Numbered from the stretch's first letter, positions 33,856-46,831 are shown. The stretch: 64,000 nucleotides of DNA from Gnetum montanum (GCA_015680685.1 MNCI01027447.1:536047-600046), one strand, 5' to 3'. The notes: generated by a model from the letters alone, not told the origin. Numbers and translations are program-made.

Positions 33856-36220
33856 CTAGGCGCACTTGCGAATTACATCTCTCTCGCCTAATGTCAATCT
33901 ACCTGGGAGTTCGCCATACTGTAAGTATGCTTTAATGTTATCGTACCATTCCAGGGTGTTCGCAGCGTCGATAGACGCCACGTGTTCTATTCGAATGATA
34001 GGTTCTGCACATTCTATGATCGCAGTGGGCAGGTTCGTCAAGGAATACGATGGGATGTTTAACGCGAGGGTAGCTAAGGCGTCTGCTATGCCGTTCTCCC
34101 TGTGTGGCATGTGTTGCACTTCAGTGGTCACAAATTGTTTTAATAAGACCTTTGCTAGGTTGTAGTAGGGTTGCAGATGCATAGCCTTGCAGGCGTAAAC
34201 TTCGATAATTTGATTCACAACTAGTTGTGAATCTCCCCGGATCGCTAGGTATTGCACATGCAGTGCGTGGGTGATTAAGAGGCCTCTGAGTAGCCCCTCA
34301 TATTCCACCACATTGTTAGTGCATGGGAATGCGAAGCGATAAGCAGACGAGCACATTTTCCTAGAGAGGAATGTGATTACGGCACCGGCGCTACCTCCTT
34401 GCGTGGTTGAGGCGCCGTCGAAGTGTAAGGTTACCTCGAAATGTGGTGGGACGATAGCGACATTGCTTACATATTCGTCCGGGAACTCAGGGTCGATGAT
34501 CGCCTGGTTGTTGATTGGTGAGGCCGTGAGTTCGGTTGCTATGGCTTGGCCTTTCGTTGACAATTGGCTCACATAGCGTAGATCAAATTTTGTAGTTATG
34601 GCCTTCCATCGGGCTATCCTGCTGCTTTCGTATAGGTTGCCGGTGATAGCCCGAAGTACATTGCTTTTGCAAATGATGTTGGTTATGCTGCAGAATAGTT
34701 AGTGCTGCCACCTTTTTAGCGTAAACACTAAGGTGAGGCAATTCCTTTCTACCTCGTTGTATTTTCTTTCGTATGATACTAATGCATGGCTTAGGTAATA
34801 CATTGGTATCTCAGAGTCATCGTCCCACTTCTGACATAGCAGTGTCGCTATTGATGCGTCAGAGGTGGCAAGGTATATGAAGAAAGGCTTGTCCCTCTGC
34901 GGCGGGTACACTGTTGGTAGGTGGGAGAGTTCCTTTTTTAGGTTGTTGAAGGCTTGTTGACATTAGACTATCCACTTGAAGTCAACCCCTTTTTTCATAA
35001 GATGTTGCATGGGGTGTAACTTATTGGTCAGTCTTGCTATGAACCTTTGAATGAATTGCACTGTGCCTTGTAGACCACATAACTCCTTTAGGTTTGTAGG
35101 GGGCGCTAGGTTGACGATAGCTTTGACTTTGTCTGTGTCCACCCGTATTCCAGCCTCCGATACTACAAACCCTAACATGCACCTGGTCTTTACTTCGAAG
35201 ATGCATTTCTTAGGATTGAGATGCAAGTTGTGCCTTTGATAGCACTTGAGGACTGACTCTAGGTCGCGTGAGTGATGGGCCGCCTCCTTGGACTTAACTG
35301 CTATATCATCTACGTAATCATTTAATGTTTCTAGGATGTGGTTATTGAAAATGTATGTCATGGCTCGCTGGTATGTTGCCCCAGCATTCTTGAGTCCAAA
35401 GGGCATCATGGTATAGCAGAAGGTTCCGCATGGAGTCATGAAGATGGTTGACAATTGGTGTTCTGGGTTGATGCGAATTTGATTATATCCGGAGAAACCA
35501 TCCATGAAGGATAGCAAAGCGTGCCTAGCCATGGTGTCGACAAGTTGATCGATATTCAGTAGTGGAAAGTTATCTTTGATCATTCCCTTATTCAAATCTC
35601 GGAAATCTATATACATTTGTATCCCTCCTGTTTTCTTCGAAATGACAATGATGTTGGACACCCACTTTGAATAGTCGACTGCGCGGATGAAACCTGTTCG
35701 ATATAACTTAGTGACCTCCTCCTTCACGGCTAGCGCGATTTCTGGCTTGATTTTACGTGCCTTTTGCTTAATTGCCTTCATGTGGTGGTCTAGGATGATA
35801 TTGTGCTGAATTAACCATGGATCTAGACCTGGCATATCTTCATAGGACCATGCGAAGACATCAACGTGTTCTTGCAAGGTTTTAACTATGCCCTCATGTA
35901 TTTGTATGTCTAGTAGAGAGCTAAGCCTTAATGTCTTTATCTCCCTCCTTGTAGAGGTTACGAGTATCTTGACGAGCGAATCCTCCATTACATCCCCGGC
36001 TTCCAAATCTAGGACATGGACCAGGTGTTTGGGCAAATCTAGGGGTGTTTCTAAAGTTGCTATAGTATCGATTGCAACCGACTCCCAGTTGATCGCGTCG
36101 AGGTTTAACTATCTTGCAAGCTTGCTCTGTGGCCCTGTCAATATTAGAGGCATGGACAGGGCATGGTGGGTTTCCATTTCTTGCTTAACCTTCCATCACA
36201 AGATGAGAGCCTAGGTAAGG
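33856..36220 (-). CDS. RT and dual RNase H of element B
   Basis: RT is open at 36036-34963: FAWSYEDMPGLDP, MYIDFRDLNKG, FMDGFSGYNQ, MMPFGLKNAGATYQ, intact catalytic DYVDDIAV (about 35315), LNPKKCIFEVKT. The upstream part (36195-36040) follows a proposed splice acceptor. First RNase H at 34911-34690 (FFIYLATSDASIATLL, MYYLSHAL...YNEVERNCL), stop at about 34699. Second archaeal-type RNase H at 34572-33856 (LHFDGAS, VEYEGLLRGL, RGDSQLVVNQ, GIADALATLAL), open. With stops only at domain borders, this is the most intact pol in the window. Confidence 0.88.
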
Positions 36221-36982
36221 GTCACCAGCGATTGTACGGAATGTAAATCTACAAAGCAACATCAAGATGTGACTTGCTAAATAAGGCGATGTAAAGATTG
36301 GAGGTTTGCTTGCTTAGGGTCGTGGTGTACCACCCAGGCACAGAGATCTAGGATGGTCGAAGACACAGTCATTGTTGATATGAATTACGAAGTCACATAT
36401 GGAAGCTGAATCACTAGTTTAAATGTCATTTTGGATTACTATATTGTGATATGCGAAGTCTTGCTGCACTAAACAAAGATAAGAGAGGTAGCATTGCGAG
36501 CATGAGACGTGTCGGGCGGTTAATGCGGGCATGAAGGTGCAAAACTATTAAGGACTATGCTATCCTTATGTCGAGGCACGTCAGGTGATTGCTGACGCAA
36601 GAAGCGTGGTTACTTCGTTCGACGTCAGTGCGAACTACAGCCATTATTAGCTGAAATATTATCATATCATTTTTATTTTCGGGAAGGCTAGCAACTGACT
36701 TGGAGCTTGCCAAGGTTTAAATGCTAACAATGTCGTGATGTCGTGGCGAGCATGCTACGCTGCTTGTCACCCCCTACCTTAATCGGAAAGAGAGAAAAGA
36801 AGTTTCCCCATTTTGCTATTACTGCCATAAATAGGGGTTGGATCTTGGTAATTTCGTTGTTTTTTGCTCTAAAAGTGCATAATCCTTATCGAAGCACTTC
36901 GGCGATTTCGGAACGTGGAACCACTATGTGAATCCATATCGAGGTGAATTTCTATGAAGGTTGTAAATCTGCTAGCAGGACT
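36221..36982 (+). other. RT-side part of the B island, promoter region of the antisense gene
   Basis: No coding. A TATA-like CCATAAATAGG at 36825-36835 reads on the plus strand, 150 bp before the ATG at 36983. Confidence 0.5.
36826..36835 (+). promoter_or_regulatory. TATA box of the B antisense gene
   Basis: CATAAATAGG, same relative place and orientation (antisense to gag-pol) as the TATA box of A at 26099-26106. Start of transcription would be near 36860. Confidence 0.5.
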
Positions 36983-39900
36983 ATGGCTCCCAAGACTCAG
37001 TTGGTGCTTGCGAAAGTCGGGGAGGTGCAGAAGACCTTGAGACGTGGGCCGCGAGCGAGTGTTCCGGCGCAAGAGGACATACTATTGACCTAGTGATTTT
37101 TATACGTCTCTTCCGTCCTTTTCTCTTTGCAGCTTCTATCCTCTTTTGCTCTGGTTTTATGTCTTATTTGTTTTGCTATTAGTATTTTCTGTAGCTGTGT
37201 CATTTTGGCTTTGGTGTTGTCATGGTCTTGCTTTCTTTCGGCCATCTCTATTGTGCAAGGGTCTTGTTGTGGTTCTATGCAAGGCCATTACTACTATGAC
37301 TATTACCATGACTGCGGGATCAAGGTCCTTTAAGCTGCTAGACCATGCAACCTTCGGGATGGGGTTTAGTTATGTGTGACGTAGGCATGTGTTCTGTTTG
37401 GGTCTACCATCAGTTGTCTTATTGCTATGCCAAGTTACTTGCATGCTCTTGTTATGCTAGACTTTTGCATCTTTGTTTTGCTGTGATGAACAAGGATCAT
37501 GCTATGTTTTACTTATGGTTGGCTAGGCGCTGCTACGTCATGCACATATTATCTTCATGTTTGATGTCATTGTCTGTTGTTTCTGTTATGCAAGGTAGGG
37601 CCAAGGTCTATTTTGATCGTTTTGGACCTAGAAGGAGTCTTGTGTCACGTGGGCGGGCCTATGGCCAACGTTCCCCCTCCTTCGGTATGTTTGGGAGGTC
37701 GAGCGATTTGGTTTAGGGCTAGGGCACGAGACTTCCTGCAATTCCTCCTCAGCTAATTTAGTGTCATGGTTTGGTCCTCTTCGGATGAGGCGCGGGCGTC
37801 CGGCGTGATAGAGGCTTTGTTGCCAGGGGCAAATCGAGGCATCCTGAGATATCTTTTTGATGACGCGACTTCAAGCAGGATGGGAGGGGGGTCTTCCCCA
37901 CATTCCATAGGGTTGAGGCGCTTGGCCTAGGTTTGGGACATGCCAGAATACTAATGCTTTCATCCCTTCAACACGTTGTACCTCACACACCATATGGCAA
38001 CATATTTTCTGAACTCGTAGGGGACCGTCTACTGTGTTGGCGGGTGAGTTTCACATCTCTATATTTTTTTTGTGTTGTGTGACATTGGCTGCGCTTGAAC
38101 GAGGGTTGATAGCGTGCATTTGTCATCAGGTTCTATCTCAATGATGACGAGGTTCATGATTAGCCGGATGAATTGGCTATGGCATAACTAGCCCTATAGA
38201 AATTTACCTCTGCGAAAAGCCTTTGAGCAAGCGTGATTGCTCTTTGCGGGGAAGGATACCGTCCCCTCCTTCGCATGCTCATCTCCTTCTACAATAATTT
38301 CAGGATGAAGGGTTGGCTAGACAAGGAGTGGATGGAACCTTTTAAGCAAGTCATGTTTGAAATCATCTTAGCAACTAAACTCCCACTATTCCCCTCACTG
38401 TATAGGCCTGGTGGGTTAACAAGTGGGTGTCATTTTTTTTAAATAGTGTTTTGTGATTATTACAGCAGGAGCAAAGAAGCCCCACGAAGTGACGGTGGTG
38501 ATCGCCAGAGGGCAAACAGGAAACATCTATTTCAAATACAGTGAGGTATCGGCGAGCTAGAGCTAGTTGGAACGAGGGGCTCCAGGCCCCTTGCTCAGAA
38601 GAATTCAGATGGCTGGGCTTATGGATTTGTTTATGGCATCGAATCTGGGCATCCCTGCTGTCGAGAAGCTTTTCCTAATCAACTCTTTTTTTGGGAAGGC
38701 GAGTCGCTTTCGCATATACGTGTAGGGTGTGTGGGTGGTCATTGATATCAATGACCAACTATTCGCAGATTTGTTTGGCGTTCTTAATGATGGCGTCGAT
38801 GTTATGTTGAAGGGCAAGCAGGAGTTAACCCTCTATAAGCAGCACATTGAAGAGTGGCTGAGGTTCACCAAGGAGCAGAAAGGGTTCCCTATGGAAAATC
38901 TTAAGGACGGTCCTGCCATGGGTATATACACAATCTTTCGTGCTCGTGCATTCCCTCAACTGCTTACCCAAGGAAAGGTCTTGGGGCTTGGGCAGGCTTG
39001 GGTCATGTGGGAAGTCGTGGAGGAGGGGGCTCATTATAACTGGGCCGAATTCCTATGTAATGGCTTGCAGGGCGAGATTTTAGGGCTGCATGAGCAAACG
39101 GAGTCCCGTTCTAACATGCACTATGCCTTCTACATTAGCTGTCTAAAGCACTTTGCGGAGTTCCTAGTGGTCTAGGAGGATGGGGTCTAGTCCGAGCTGG
39201 ATCGTGAACAGATCCCCAAGCCATGGATTCGACAGGTCTTTTAGATCATGCAAGCCCAGGCTCCTCCGAAAATGGTCGGGGATTCATTTTCCGTAACGAC
39301 TAAAGGCTTGACGTTTCATAGCACTTGTGGCCAGGACAGCGTAGGGGAGACTCCCCCTGCCATACTTGGCAATGCAACCCAGGGTGATCACCTTATGGCT
39401 GATACTGTTCCCATGGATTTGTGGAGAAAGAGACCTCCCTCGGCCAGGGAAAGCCCTCGTGAAGAGGAGCGACGACTGTGGTTCAAGCTACAACAAACGC
39501 AACCCCCCATTGGTGAGCGTTTAGAATGCTAACTATTTCATGCTTAGCTAGATGGTTCTTTGTGGCATGGTATCAATTTTGAGTTAATCAAATTCGATTT
39601 ATTGTGTGTATATCCTTTGTGGATAGTAGAAGAAGAAGGTGAGGAAGAAGGTGATGAGGCAGTGTCGACCCTCAGACCGGGGGCAACAAATAGAGACACG
39701 GGGGGCCCAGCTTTGGAAGAGGGGTCCCGGCTAGGGATACTAGAGCTCTTGTCTCCGAGGTAGGGGCTCTTGTCCTTAGGGAGCCTCTCCCTACTAGCGA
39801 AGCGGTGTCTTCCCAAAATAAGAAAGACGTTACCCTCCTGAAAGGGAAAGCACTAGCGCTTGAGGTAGGAGTTCCTACGGACCTGGCTGGACCTTCTAAA

Positions 39901-41270
39901 GAACCTACCGCGGTTGTCTTGGACCAGCATGATGCGAGACAACAATCGAATACTGGTGAGCTTAGGTTTTGGACGTACCCTACCATATTCCACCTCAGCT
40001 GTTACTGTAATGCTTAATTGTGGTTGTTGCTGCCATGCTTAATTGTGTAACAGGTGCTACCGTTGATGTACCAGGACCTTCTCCACCCCAAACGGAGTCA
40101 TGGGCTGAAATTCCTGACAAGTTTACGTTTTTTCAAGGGCTAGTTGATGACATGATCAAACAGCTTCAACAGGCGGATCCTCGTGTGGGTGAGTAGGAGT
40201 GTTAATAGCCCCTATGCTGCTACGCTACAACTCTTAAATGTATTGATTTATGTCATGTTGATGTAATTGTCATGTTTTCTACAGCATCTCGGCTCAAATG
40301 GGACCTGGCTCGACCCATGGAAATTGGCGCGGTGTCTACACTTTCGTCCGACGTGATTGAAGTGCCTCGTCACGTATTTGACGAGGCTTACAAATGCATT
40401 TTGCACTCACCGCGCTCCCTATGGGAATGTAGACGCACCAACGAGGAATTGTGGAAACGGGCTCATAGGAGCGAGCAGAGAGAGACGAAATCGGTTGCAG
40501 AGGTGGAGAACCTCAAGTCGAGGATCGATTTCCTCATAAACCGTAGTCCCGATTATGTGGAGTCACAAAGGGTTGTAGTCGATTACGCCAGATTTTGGAC
40601 TGTCATTCGTTAGAACGTAGACTCCACCCGCGAAATAGTTAAGCAGCAAATGCAAATGAATTTGTTGGCCCAGAACTGCCAAGATATGAAGGACATTAGC
40701 ACTAAGATCTTTGAATGGGGGAAGGCCCAGAGGGACCACAAGTATACATACAAGCAAGAACACGAAACCCACCGAAGGCTGTATAAAGACGTTGTTGTGG
40801 AGGCTTTCTCGTACGAGGCATTTATGAAGGCCATTGGCGCTTCTGAGGTTTATGCCAAGTTTAAAGAGCAGGTGTAGGTCACGAAGTCCCCAGATTTGGA
40901 GGTGACCCTTCCTACAGGGGAGACCGCCACCACCCTCCTTTCCCCGGGACCCTTAAGATGGACAACTTTGGAAAAGGAGAAAGTTGTCGCTGCGACCGCT
41001 AAACCTAACAACACGCCTTGGGTGAATATCTCGATGGAGGAGATTGAGTGTCGCCTCGGGCTTAGTCTAGACCAGATACCTCTTGTGACGGACGTGGGCT
41101 CCCCTTAGGTTAGTTGCTTTGATGCTTGGCTACAGCTGTCATTTATCGCATTTATGCACCTACTAACTACTTCATCCTTCGGAATGCAGGCTCTTAACGA
41201 GGATGTGAGGCCCATGGAGGGCAAGAATGAGGTGTCGGTAGGGGGCAATATGGGAGCAGACGATGTGTAA
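36983..41270 (+). pseudogene. Antisense multi-exon gene of B, homologue of the A antisense gene
   Basis: Opposite strand to the gag-pol of B. Proposed exons: 36983-c.37091 (MAPKTQLVLAKVGEVQ, basic), c.37600-38043, 38130-c.38422, 38466-39512, 39627-39955, 40054-40188, 40285-41108, 41190-41270; introns begin GTGAGT/GTGAGC/GTTAGT and end CAG/TAG. Exon 2 shows the HAD motifs LIVLDLEGVL, RDFLQFLLS, VMVWSS, IEALLPGANRG, VWD, FNTLYL. Exon 4 matches A across GFPM, YTIFRARAFP, HYNWAEFL, AEFLVV; exon 5 is acidic (VEEEGEEEGDEA); exon 6 KFTFFQGLVDDMIKQ; exon 7 EVPRHVFDEA, SLWECRRTNEELW; exon 8 ends GADDV. Stops occur in exon 2 (at least four), 3, 4 and 7, so it is a relic or badly damaged. Function of the C-terminal half unknown. 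Confidence 0.65.
37600..38043 (+). other. FCP1/NIF-like HAD region of the B antisense gene
   Basis: One frame through 444 bases carries LIVLDLEGVL (motif I with first Asp kept, second Glu), then RDFLQFLLS-stop-FSVMVWSS (motif II), then VWDMPEY and FNTLYLTHH (VWD and motif IV region). It aligns with A exon 2 residue by residue in the same order. Stops near 37756, 37933, 37954 and 38014. Confidence 0.55.
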
Positions 41271-41683
41271 GTGAACGTGGTAGAGATAAGGGTCGAAGGC
41301 AATGTGAACAAGGACTGTTTGTGAGAGCATGAGGGTAGATCCTCTCTCTCTCTCTCTCTTTTGTTTGTTTTGGAAGAGTTTACAGACACTGCCAATAGGC
41401 AAAAATTTTTGACTGAAACGCAAAATTCCAGAAAGGAAAACCGGTTTTGTGTTAGTATGTGTGTTATGTGAAGTTTTCGTACTCTGGTATTCTAATTTTA
41501 GGCCATTTCGGGCCATTTGCACAATGAGTAGAGCGAAGGTGATAATGCTAGCTTTAAGCCTTTTGTTAGTTTTAGGCCATTTCAGGCCGTTTGTTAGTTT
41601 TGTGCCTAAAAGACGATACCCTGACAGGCTAAGTAGAACACGGATATGCAAGGATGGCGACTGGGTGAGAGGTCACAAGGTTG
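41271..41683 (+). other. Protease-side edge of the B island
   Basis: No coding. A CT/GA dinucleotide run at 41343-41360 (TCTC repeats) and, at 41495-41610, several GGCCATTT/TTTTAGGCC words that are reverse complements of the ATGGCCTTAAACT motif of A. Confidence 0.55.
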
Positions 41684-42640
41684 CTATGATACACATAGCT
41701 GTCTCCTGACTTTTCGTGGGTTGACAAGGATGTAAGGCCAAGGCGTTTGAAAGGGCAACTCCACCCAAATGTTTTCTACTTGGAGGTCACTTCGTTGGGC
41801 CGATTCCTTCGCTGTATGGTTGGTGCATGCGTGAACGAGCACCTCATCTTCAGAGGTTGTAACCTCTGAACCTTGCTCTATGTTTAGGTTATTAATTGCT
41901 TGCATTACCGCCCCGTCACCATGGATTATTACCTCTCTACCCTCGTATGGTAAGTGGATTTCCTGATGTATAGGCGAGGAAACCACCTCGAGTTGTGCTA
42001 TCCATGATCTTCCCAAGATTAGGTTAAACTCAGGCATTTCTTCGACTACGACAAATGTTGCATCTGTGGGGAGCTCATTCCCTACTACGAAGTTTACATG
42101 AACTGTGCCTTTTACCAGGACACGTGCCCTGTTGAAAGACCATAGACACGATGTCGTTGTTGGTTTGATCTAATCGACCAACCCCAGTTTCTCTATGATA
42201 GGCAAAGAGATGGCGTTTGTGGCCGCCCCATCGTTGACATGCACCCTTCGAATTCGATATTGACTGACTCGAATTGTGATGAAGAGAGGCGCGGTTGTCA
42301 CTTGGCCCTTTTCAGGATCTTCCTTAAGGGTTTTGTTGCTGAAAGTTAGTGGAGGTGCGGACTCCATGGGTGCGGAGGGGAGTATGATTGGGTGGATCAT
42401 TTTCTCATCTGCCGGCATGTGGGATCGCCGTTAACATGTGGACTAGAGCCTCGCGGTGAGGGGCGGATACCATGACTAAGTCATATAGACTTAACATGGT
42501 ATTTTTTTGCTTTAGGGTTTGCCCAACCAGGGTTAGGGCGTTCAAGAAGTCTTGGCCACTCGTCTGTTTGACACTCTCTTCTTCGATTCGTCCTAGAAGA
42601 CGAATCTCCTGAGGGGAGATGGCCCCAGACCCAGGTTCAA
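41684..42640 (-). pseudogene. Aspartic protease and linker of element B
   Basis: Linker at about 42640-42430 (EIRLLGRIEEES, LSLYDLVMVSAPH). Protease at 42418-41950: LFITIRVSQYRIRRVHVNDGAATN, then LILGRSWIAQLEVV (42025-41985). The active-site Asp of VDDG (A) is Asn here (VNDG), which would disable it unless the second Asp serves. One stop near 42170; an acidic tail ends at 41684. Confidence 0.8.
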
Positions 42641-44700
42641 ATTTTTAGTGACAGGATGTCACAGGTTGTGTGCTTGCATCGACCTTCATTCTTGATGACA
42701 AAGGTGTGGATTTAAAGGGCAAAGGTGTAGTTTTAGAGACGCTTTTGATGGTATTCCTCTTCGATTCCTTGCCCGTCAGGCAAGTCTCTCGCGTTGTAGG
42801 ACGAGGAGGTTGCTCGTTGCTGCATGGAATGGTGGTTGTTGAAGACACTGGTGTTCTAATGACAAATGGGGCTAGAGGTGTTAGTGGATGGGGTTGCACG
42901 GCCCCGCCAACGAGTCGTGCAAAGGCAGATGTTCGTGGTGGAACTTTCAGGATGAAGGGCGATTGTGGGCTAGCCATTGGTGGCATGGGCGTACTACGTT
43001 GAGGCACGCGAATCACAAATGGTTGGAAGGGTGGTGTGGGATCATTGTCAATACTGATGGCATTTATTACGTAACCGGCATTGTTGGCGTTGAGTGGGTT
43101 GGTATAGACATACATGGATTGGTTTTCGAGGCGTACTGGGCTACTTTCATCTAACACCAAATGCCCTAGGTTAATCAGTCTTTGGATGTTATCTTGCAAT
43201 GATAGATAATAATCTGTGGTATGGCCACATAATTGATGGTAGTTGCAAAACCTATCCAACCTAAAACCTTTAGGGACTGGAGGTTCATTGGGTAGGGCTA
43301 AAGAGGGATTTCTAAGGAGCTCGCAGTAGCATTGATGTCTCATGTTTACTTGTTTTGACATCCACTTGTGTTGAATGTATCCCTTTGCCAATAGTTGCTT
43401 CAAGAGTTCTGAAGGTTTAAGGGGCAGCGGAGTATATTTTGAACGATCTTTACGTTCGAAATTAAGTTTAGTATATGCAGATGTCTTGGATGCTGGGGCC
43501 ATGGGTTGTAATGCTTGGCCCAGCTTAGGCCCTAAGTCGGCTGCAAGCATGGCTGGTTTCTTGTTATTCTTGTTTCCGCTATTGCTGTGTTTGGGTTTAG
43601 CCTTAGCTGCTACAGTAGCCACCATGGTCGTTGGGGCCTTACCTTTGTTCTTCTTTGCGAAACTGTTCCTATAAGTGACATAAGCCGGGTCTTTACTTGC
43701 CTCGGTTGCATCTTGTATGCTTTTCATCTAAGTGAAAGCTTGACTAAGTGAGCATGGAGTAAGATAATATAGTTTTGATTTGATGAAGTTGTTCACTGCG
43801 CCTTTAAAAATGGCTAGTAAATGAGCCTCCGCGATAGGTTCATGGATTTCGTTAAGGGTTGCGCTCCATCGTTGAATGAATTTTTGGACTGGTTCTAGTG
43901 GGTCTTGCTTCACGCTCATCAGCTGATCGAGCGTGGTTTCTAGCTTCAAGTTATACTTGAAGCGTGTTACAAACTGGGTCAAGAGTTCTTCCAAAGTTGA
44001 AATGGAGGAATGTGGCAACGCGCGATACCAACCTACGGCTTTCTTGGCTAGAGACATGGCGAAGACGCGAATGATCGTATGCGGCCATTGTTGCAGCAAC
44101 AAAGACTCTGACCAGAAGGTGATGAGATGTGTATTGGGATCTCCTTCTCCATCGTACTTCGTGAAGTGTGGGAGGGACATCCCGGGTGGTAATATCAAGG
44201 CAAGGATTGCAGGGTTAATGGGATCGTCTTGATAAAAGTCCATGACCTGTACCGCATTGGACCCAACAAATTTAAGGCATTTTACTTCCTCGGTTAGGGT
44301 CTGAATAAGCTGGAATGCCTGGTCCAGACCCAGGGATGTTGTAGATGTCTGAGGAACTGCAGAGGCAACCCCCACAGTTGGCATGGTAGCAGTGGCGACT
44401 TGACCTATCGATTATGCTGCTAGGGCTGCCCCTACCAAAGGTGTTATTTGCATTGTTCACCATCTGGTGGATGGTATCATTGGGGAAGTAATAGAGGCTT
44501 GATCCACTGGGTAGGCTGTTTGGATCATGGGTGGGACCCCCCATGGCCCCACGCCAGGTTGTGCCATCTGGGGGGGCCAAGTAGACCTGAGGACGAGTGT
44601 AATGAGACACCTGCGATGGTTGTGGAATAGACGAAGAAGGGAATGGAGGCCACCACGTGGATGGGCTTGGACCCACCACAGTGGGGGAAATGGTCACATA

Positions 44701-44705
44701 TGTAG
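44701..44705. other. Target-site duplication, left of solo LTR
   Basis: TGTAG, repeated at 46088-46092. Confidence 0.88.
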
Positions 44706-46087
44706 TGAAACGCCACTAATTTTGGCCTAGCACTTTTAGACAAGAATCAAGCTAAGTCATGCTGCTACCCAACATGAGTACAACGTGACCAAACTTGGAG
44801 GCCTCCGAAATAGCCCCTGATGGTCCATGATTCAACAGCCAAGGTCCCCTCGGGGCCCACAAGCGAATGCACCAACTTCCAGCATCCAGAATCAAAAGTT
44901 TTAGGTTCAAAATGTTTAGTTTTGGCTAAGTACACTTTGGTTGCTTTTTCAGACACTGCACAGCGTAAAGATCAGCGTCACCAATTTTTAGAGTCCCAAA
45001 ACTAAGCAAAAATGACTTGATTTTAAGGATGTAAGTCATCCTCAAGGTCCACTATTGATAACTATGGGTCCCAGCCTTCAGAAATTCCAGATTTCAGCCC
45101 AAAATTGCAAGTTTTGGAGGTCACACTGCAAGTCACGCTGGATGCTAGACAAGCGAGGTGGTGTTAATCCTTCTTGATTTTCTTTTTCAAGAAATCTGTA
45201 AAATGACAAAGGGATATGAAAGCCCATGCAAAATCAAGTCAAATATTCAGCAAAGAAAAAAAGAAATATAATTTTTCCAAGCAGGCCAGAGTTGGAGCTA
45301 ATCTTTTTAAAATTTTCAAATTTTTTTTCTCGCTTGAGGGCTTGTATTTCTAATTTGTATTTTTTTTATGGGCTTGAATGACCCACAAATTGTAAAATAC
45401 ATTGAACCTGGTCAAAGAAAACCCTAGCCAAACCCTAGCCCAACCCTATAAATACCTTATCAATTCACACAAACTAGAGGAGGCAAGAGAAGCAAAAGCA
45501 AAAGTAGTAAGAAAGAAGGGAGAGGAAGAGGCAAAGATTAGAGAGATTGGAAATTCTGAAGGATAGAACTTGCAATCCTTGGGCGCTCGGCACATCTGAT
45601 TTTTGGCTTCCAAGTTCTTCTCACGTTCATCCCATTTCATCGTCGCATCATCGTGTCATATCTTTCCGAGGCTAGGCGTTTGACTTGCCATTCACACTTG
45701 TGCAACTATGCTTTGACCGGTGCACATTTTTTTAAAATAATAATAATACAGTTTCATTATTGCCTCCCATTTACAGTATTTAATTCTGTTTATGCTTTAC
45801 AAATATAACTTTGTTTATGCTTTATTCATAATTCTATACGCTTTCTTTACATTTCGTATCATTGTTTACATTCCATTTACATCCTGTTTACGATAACCCC
45901 AACGCTAGCTGTAGCTTACGCTAGGGGAAGTCCTTGGTTGATTTACGTGCAAACCATCCAAGGCACTCTACCTTCGTTTACTTTTCTAGCTTGCCCTCGG
46001 GTGAAGGCAGGGTTAGCTATGGCTACCCAATGATCTCTTGATGTTTGTTTCCCTTCCAGCCTTACACCGACGATTTAGGTCAATACA
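44706..46087 (+). repeat. Solo LTR of the A family inside the gag of B
   Basis: TGAAACGCCACTAATTTTGG...CAATACA, 1382 bp, flanked by TGTAG on both sides. The start (GACAAGAATCAAGCTAAGTC at 44739) and the end (GGCACTCTACCTTCGTTTAC... ACCGACGATTT at 45961-46074) align with the A LTR. It has a TATA box (CCCTATAAATACC, about 45444-45456). It lacks most of the ~180-bp tandem units. Left by recombination between the two LTRs of a former full element. Confidence 0.9.
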
Positions 46088-46831
46088 TGTAGGAATTGAT
46101 ATGGGAGTTAGGTGCGATTGTAGAGTAGGTACAGTGTGGACATGCAATAGCGTAGCCGTGATAGGTATGTTGCATGTTGTAGTAGTGTGCTGGTAAACAG
46201 CTTGCGGTGACACAGTTGTTGCGGGTGCAACCAGGCGATAGGGGTGATGAGGTATTAGGAACGTGGCATGGCTACCCACCATAGTTACGGTTGTAGATTG
46301 CTGAAGTGTAGGGGCGATGGTGAAGGGGACGACCACAGGTAGCGGGTTGGCCCAGAAGGACTGGGTAGGCAAGACAGGAATGGGGTTGGCTACACCTCCC
46401 TCGTCAGATTGGGAGTCGAGTTTCTCCTGCCCATCTTGAAAGGTGTCATCCTGGTTGGACGCTATGTCTTGTTGCCCCCTAGGCTTTGTCAATTGGATTA
46501 GTTGATCTAGCAGCCTTTGGTTCGCTTATGTCAAAGGCAAGAAAATGCCCTGGTTGGGAATGAATTCCTCCCCGTTGTAGTAAGCGAACTCGAAGCTACG
46601 TTTTTCTTCGAGTTCGTGTAAATCTAAGGGCAGGTTAGCCTACACCTTTGCGCAAAGGAAATTGTAATGCTCGTGTTGCTAGGCCAAGCCCTCAGGTCCT
46701 TGGTTTTGAATTCTGAGAGACCGATGTTCTTCTGGTGTTGGATTCAATCGTTGTTTGGCACCAGTAGTGCCTTGGGTTGTGAAGGGCACTTCCCTGTTGG
46801 AGATATCGCCAGCGGTGAAGGCAGAAGTCAT

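Larger units (their letters stand above)
42645..46831 (-). pseudogene. Gag of element B, interrupted by a solo LTR
   Basis: ATG at 46831 (MTSAFTAGDIS). N-terminal region to 46500 with three stops (EHYNFLCAKV, EFIPNQGIF match A), Pro/Thr-rich linker at 46492-46093, then the solo LTR (46087-44706), after which the same frame continues at 44700. Capsid at 44384-43728 (DFYQDDPI, YDGEGDPNTHL, AVGWYRALP, FVTRFKYNL, FIQRWSATLNE); after a stop, a basic region and CCHC-like knuckle (CNYHQLCGHTTDYY, last Cys changed to Tyr, about 43245-43205) and a Pro-rich PFVIRVP-repeat tail to 42645. Confidence 0.85.
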
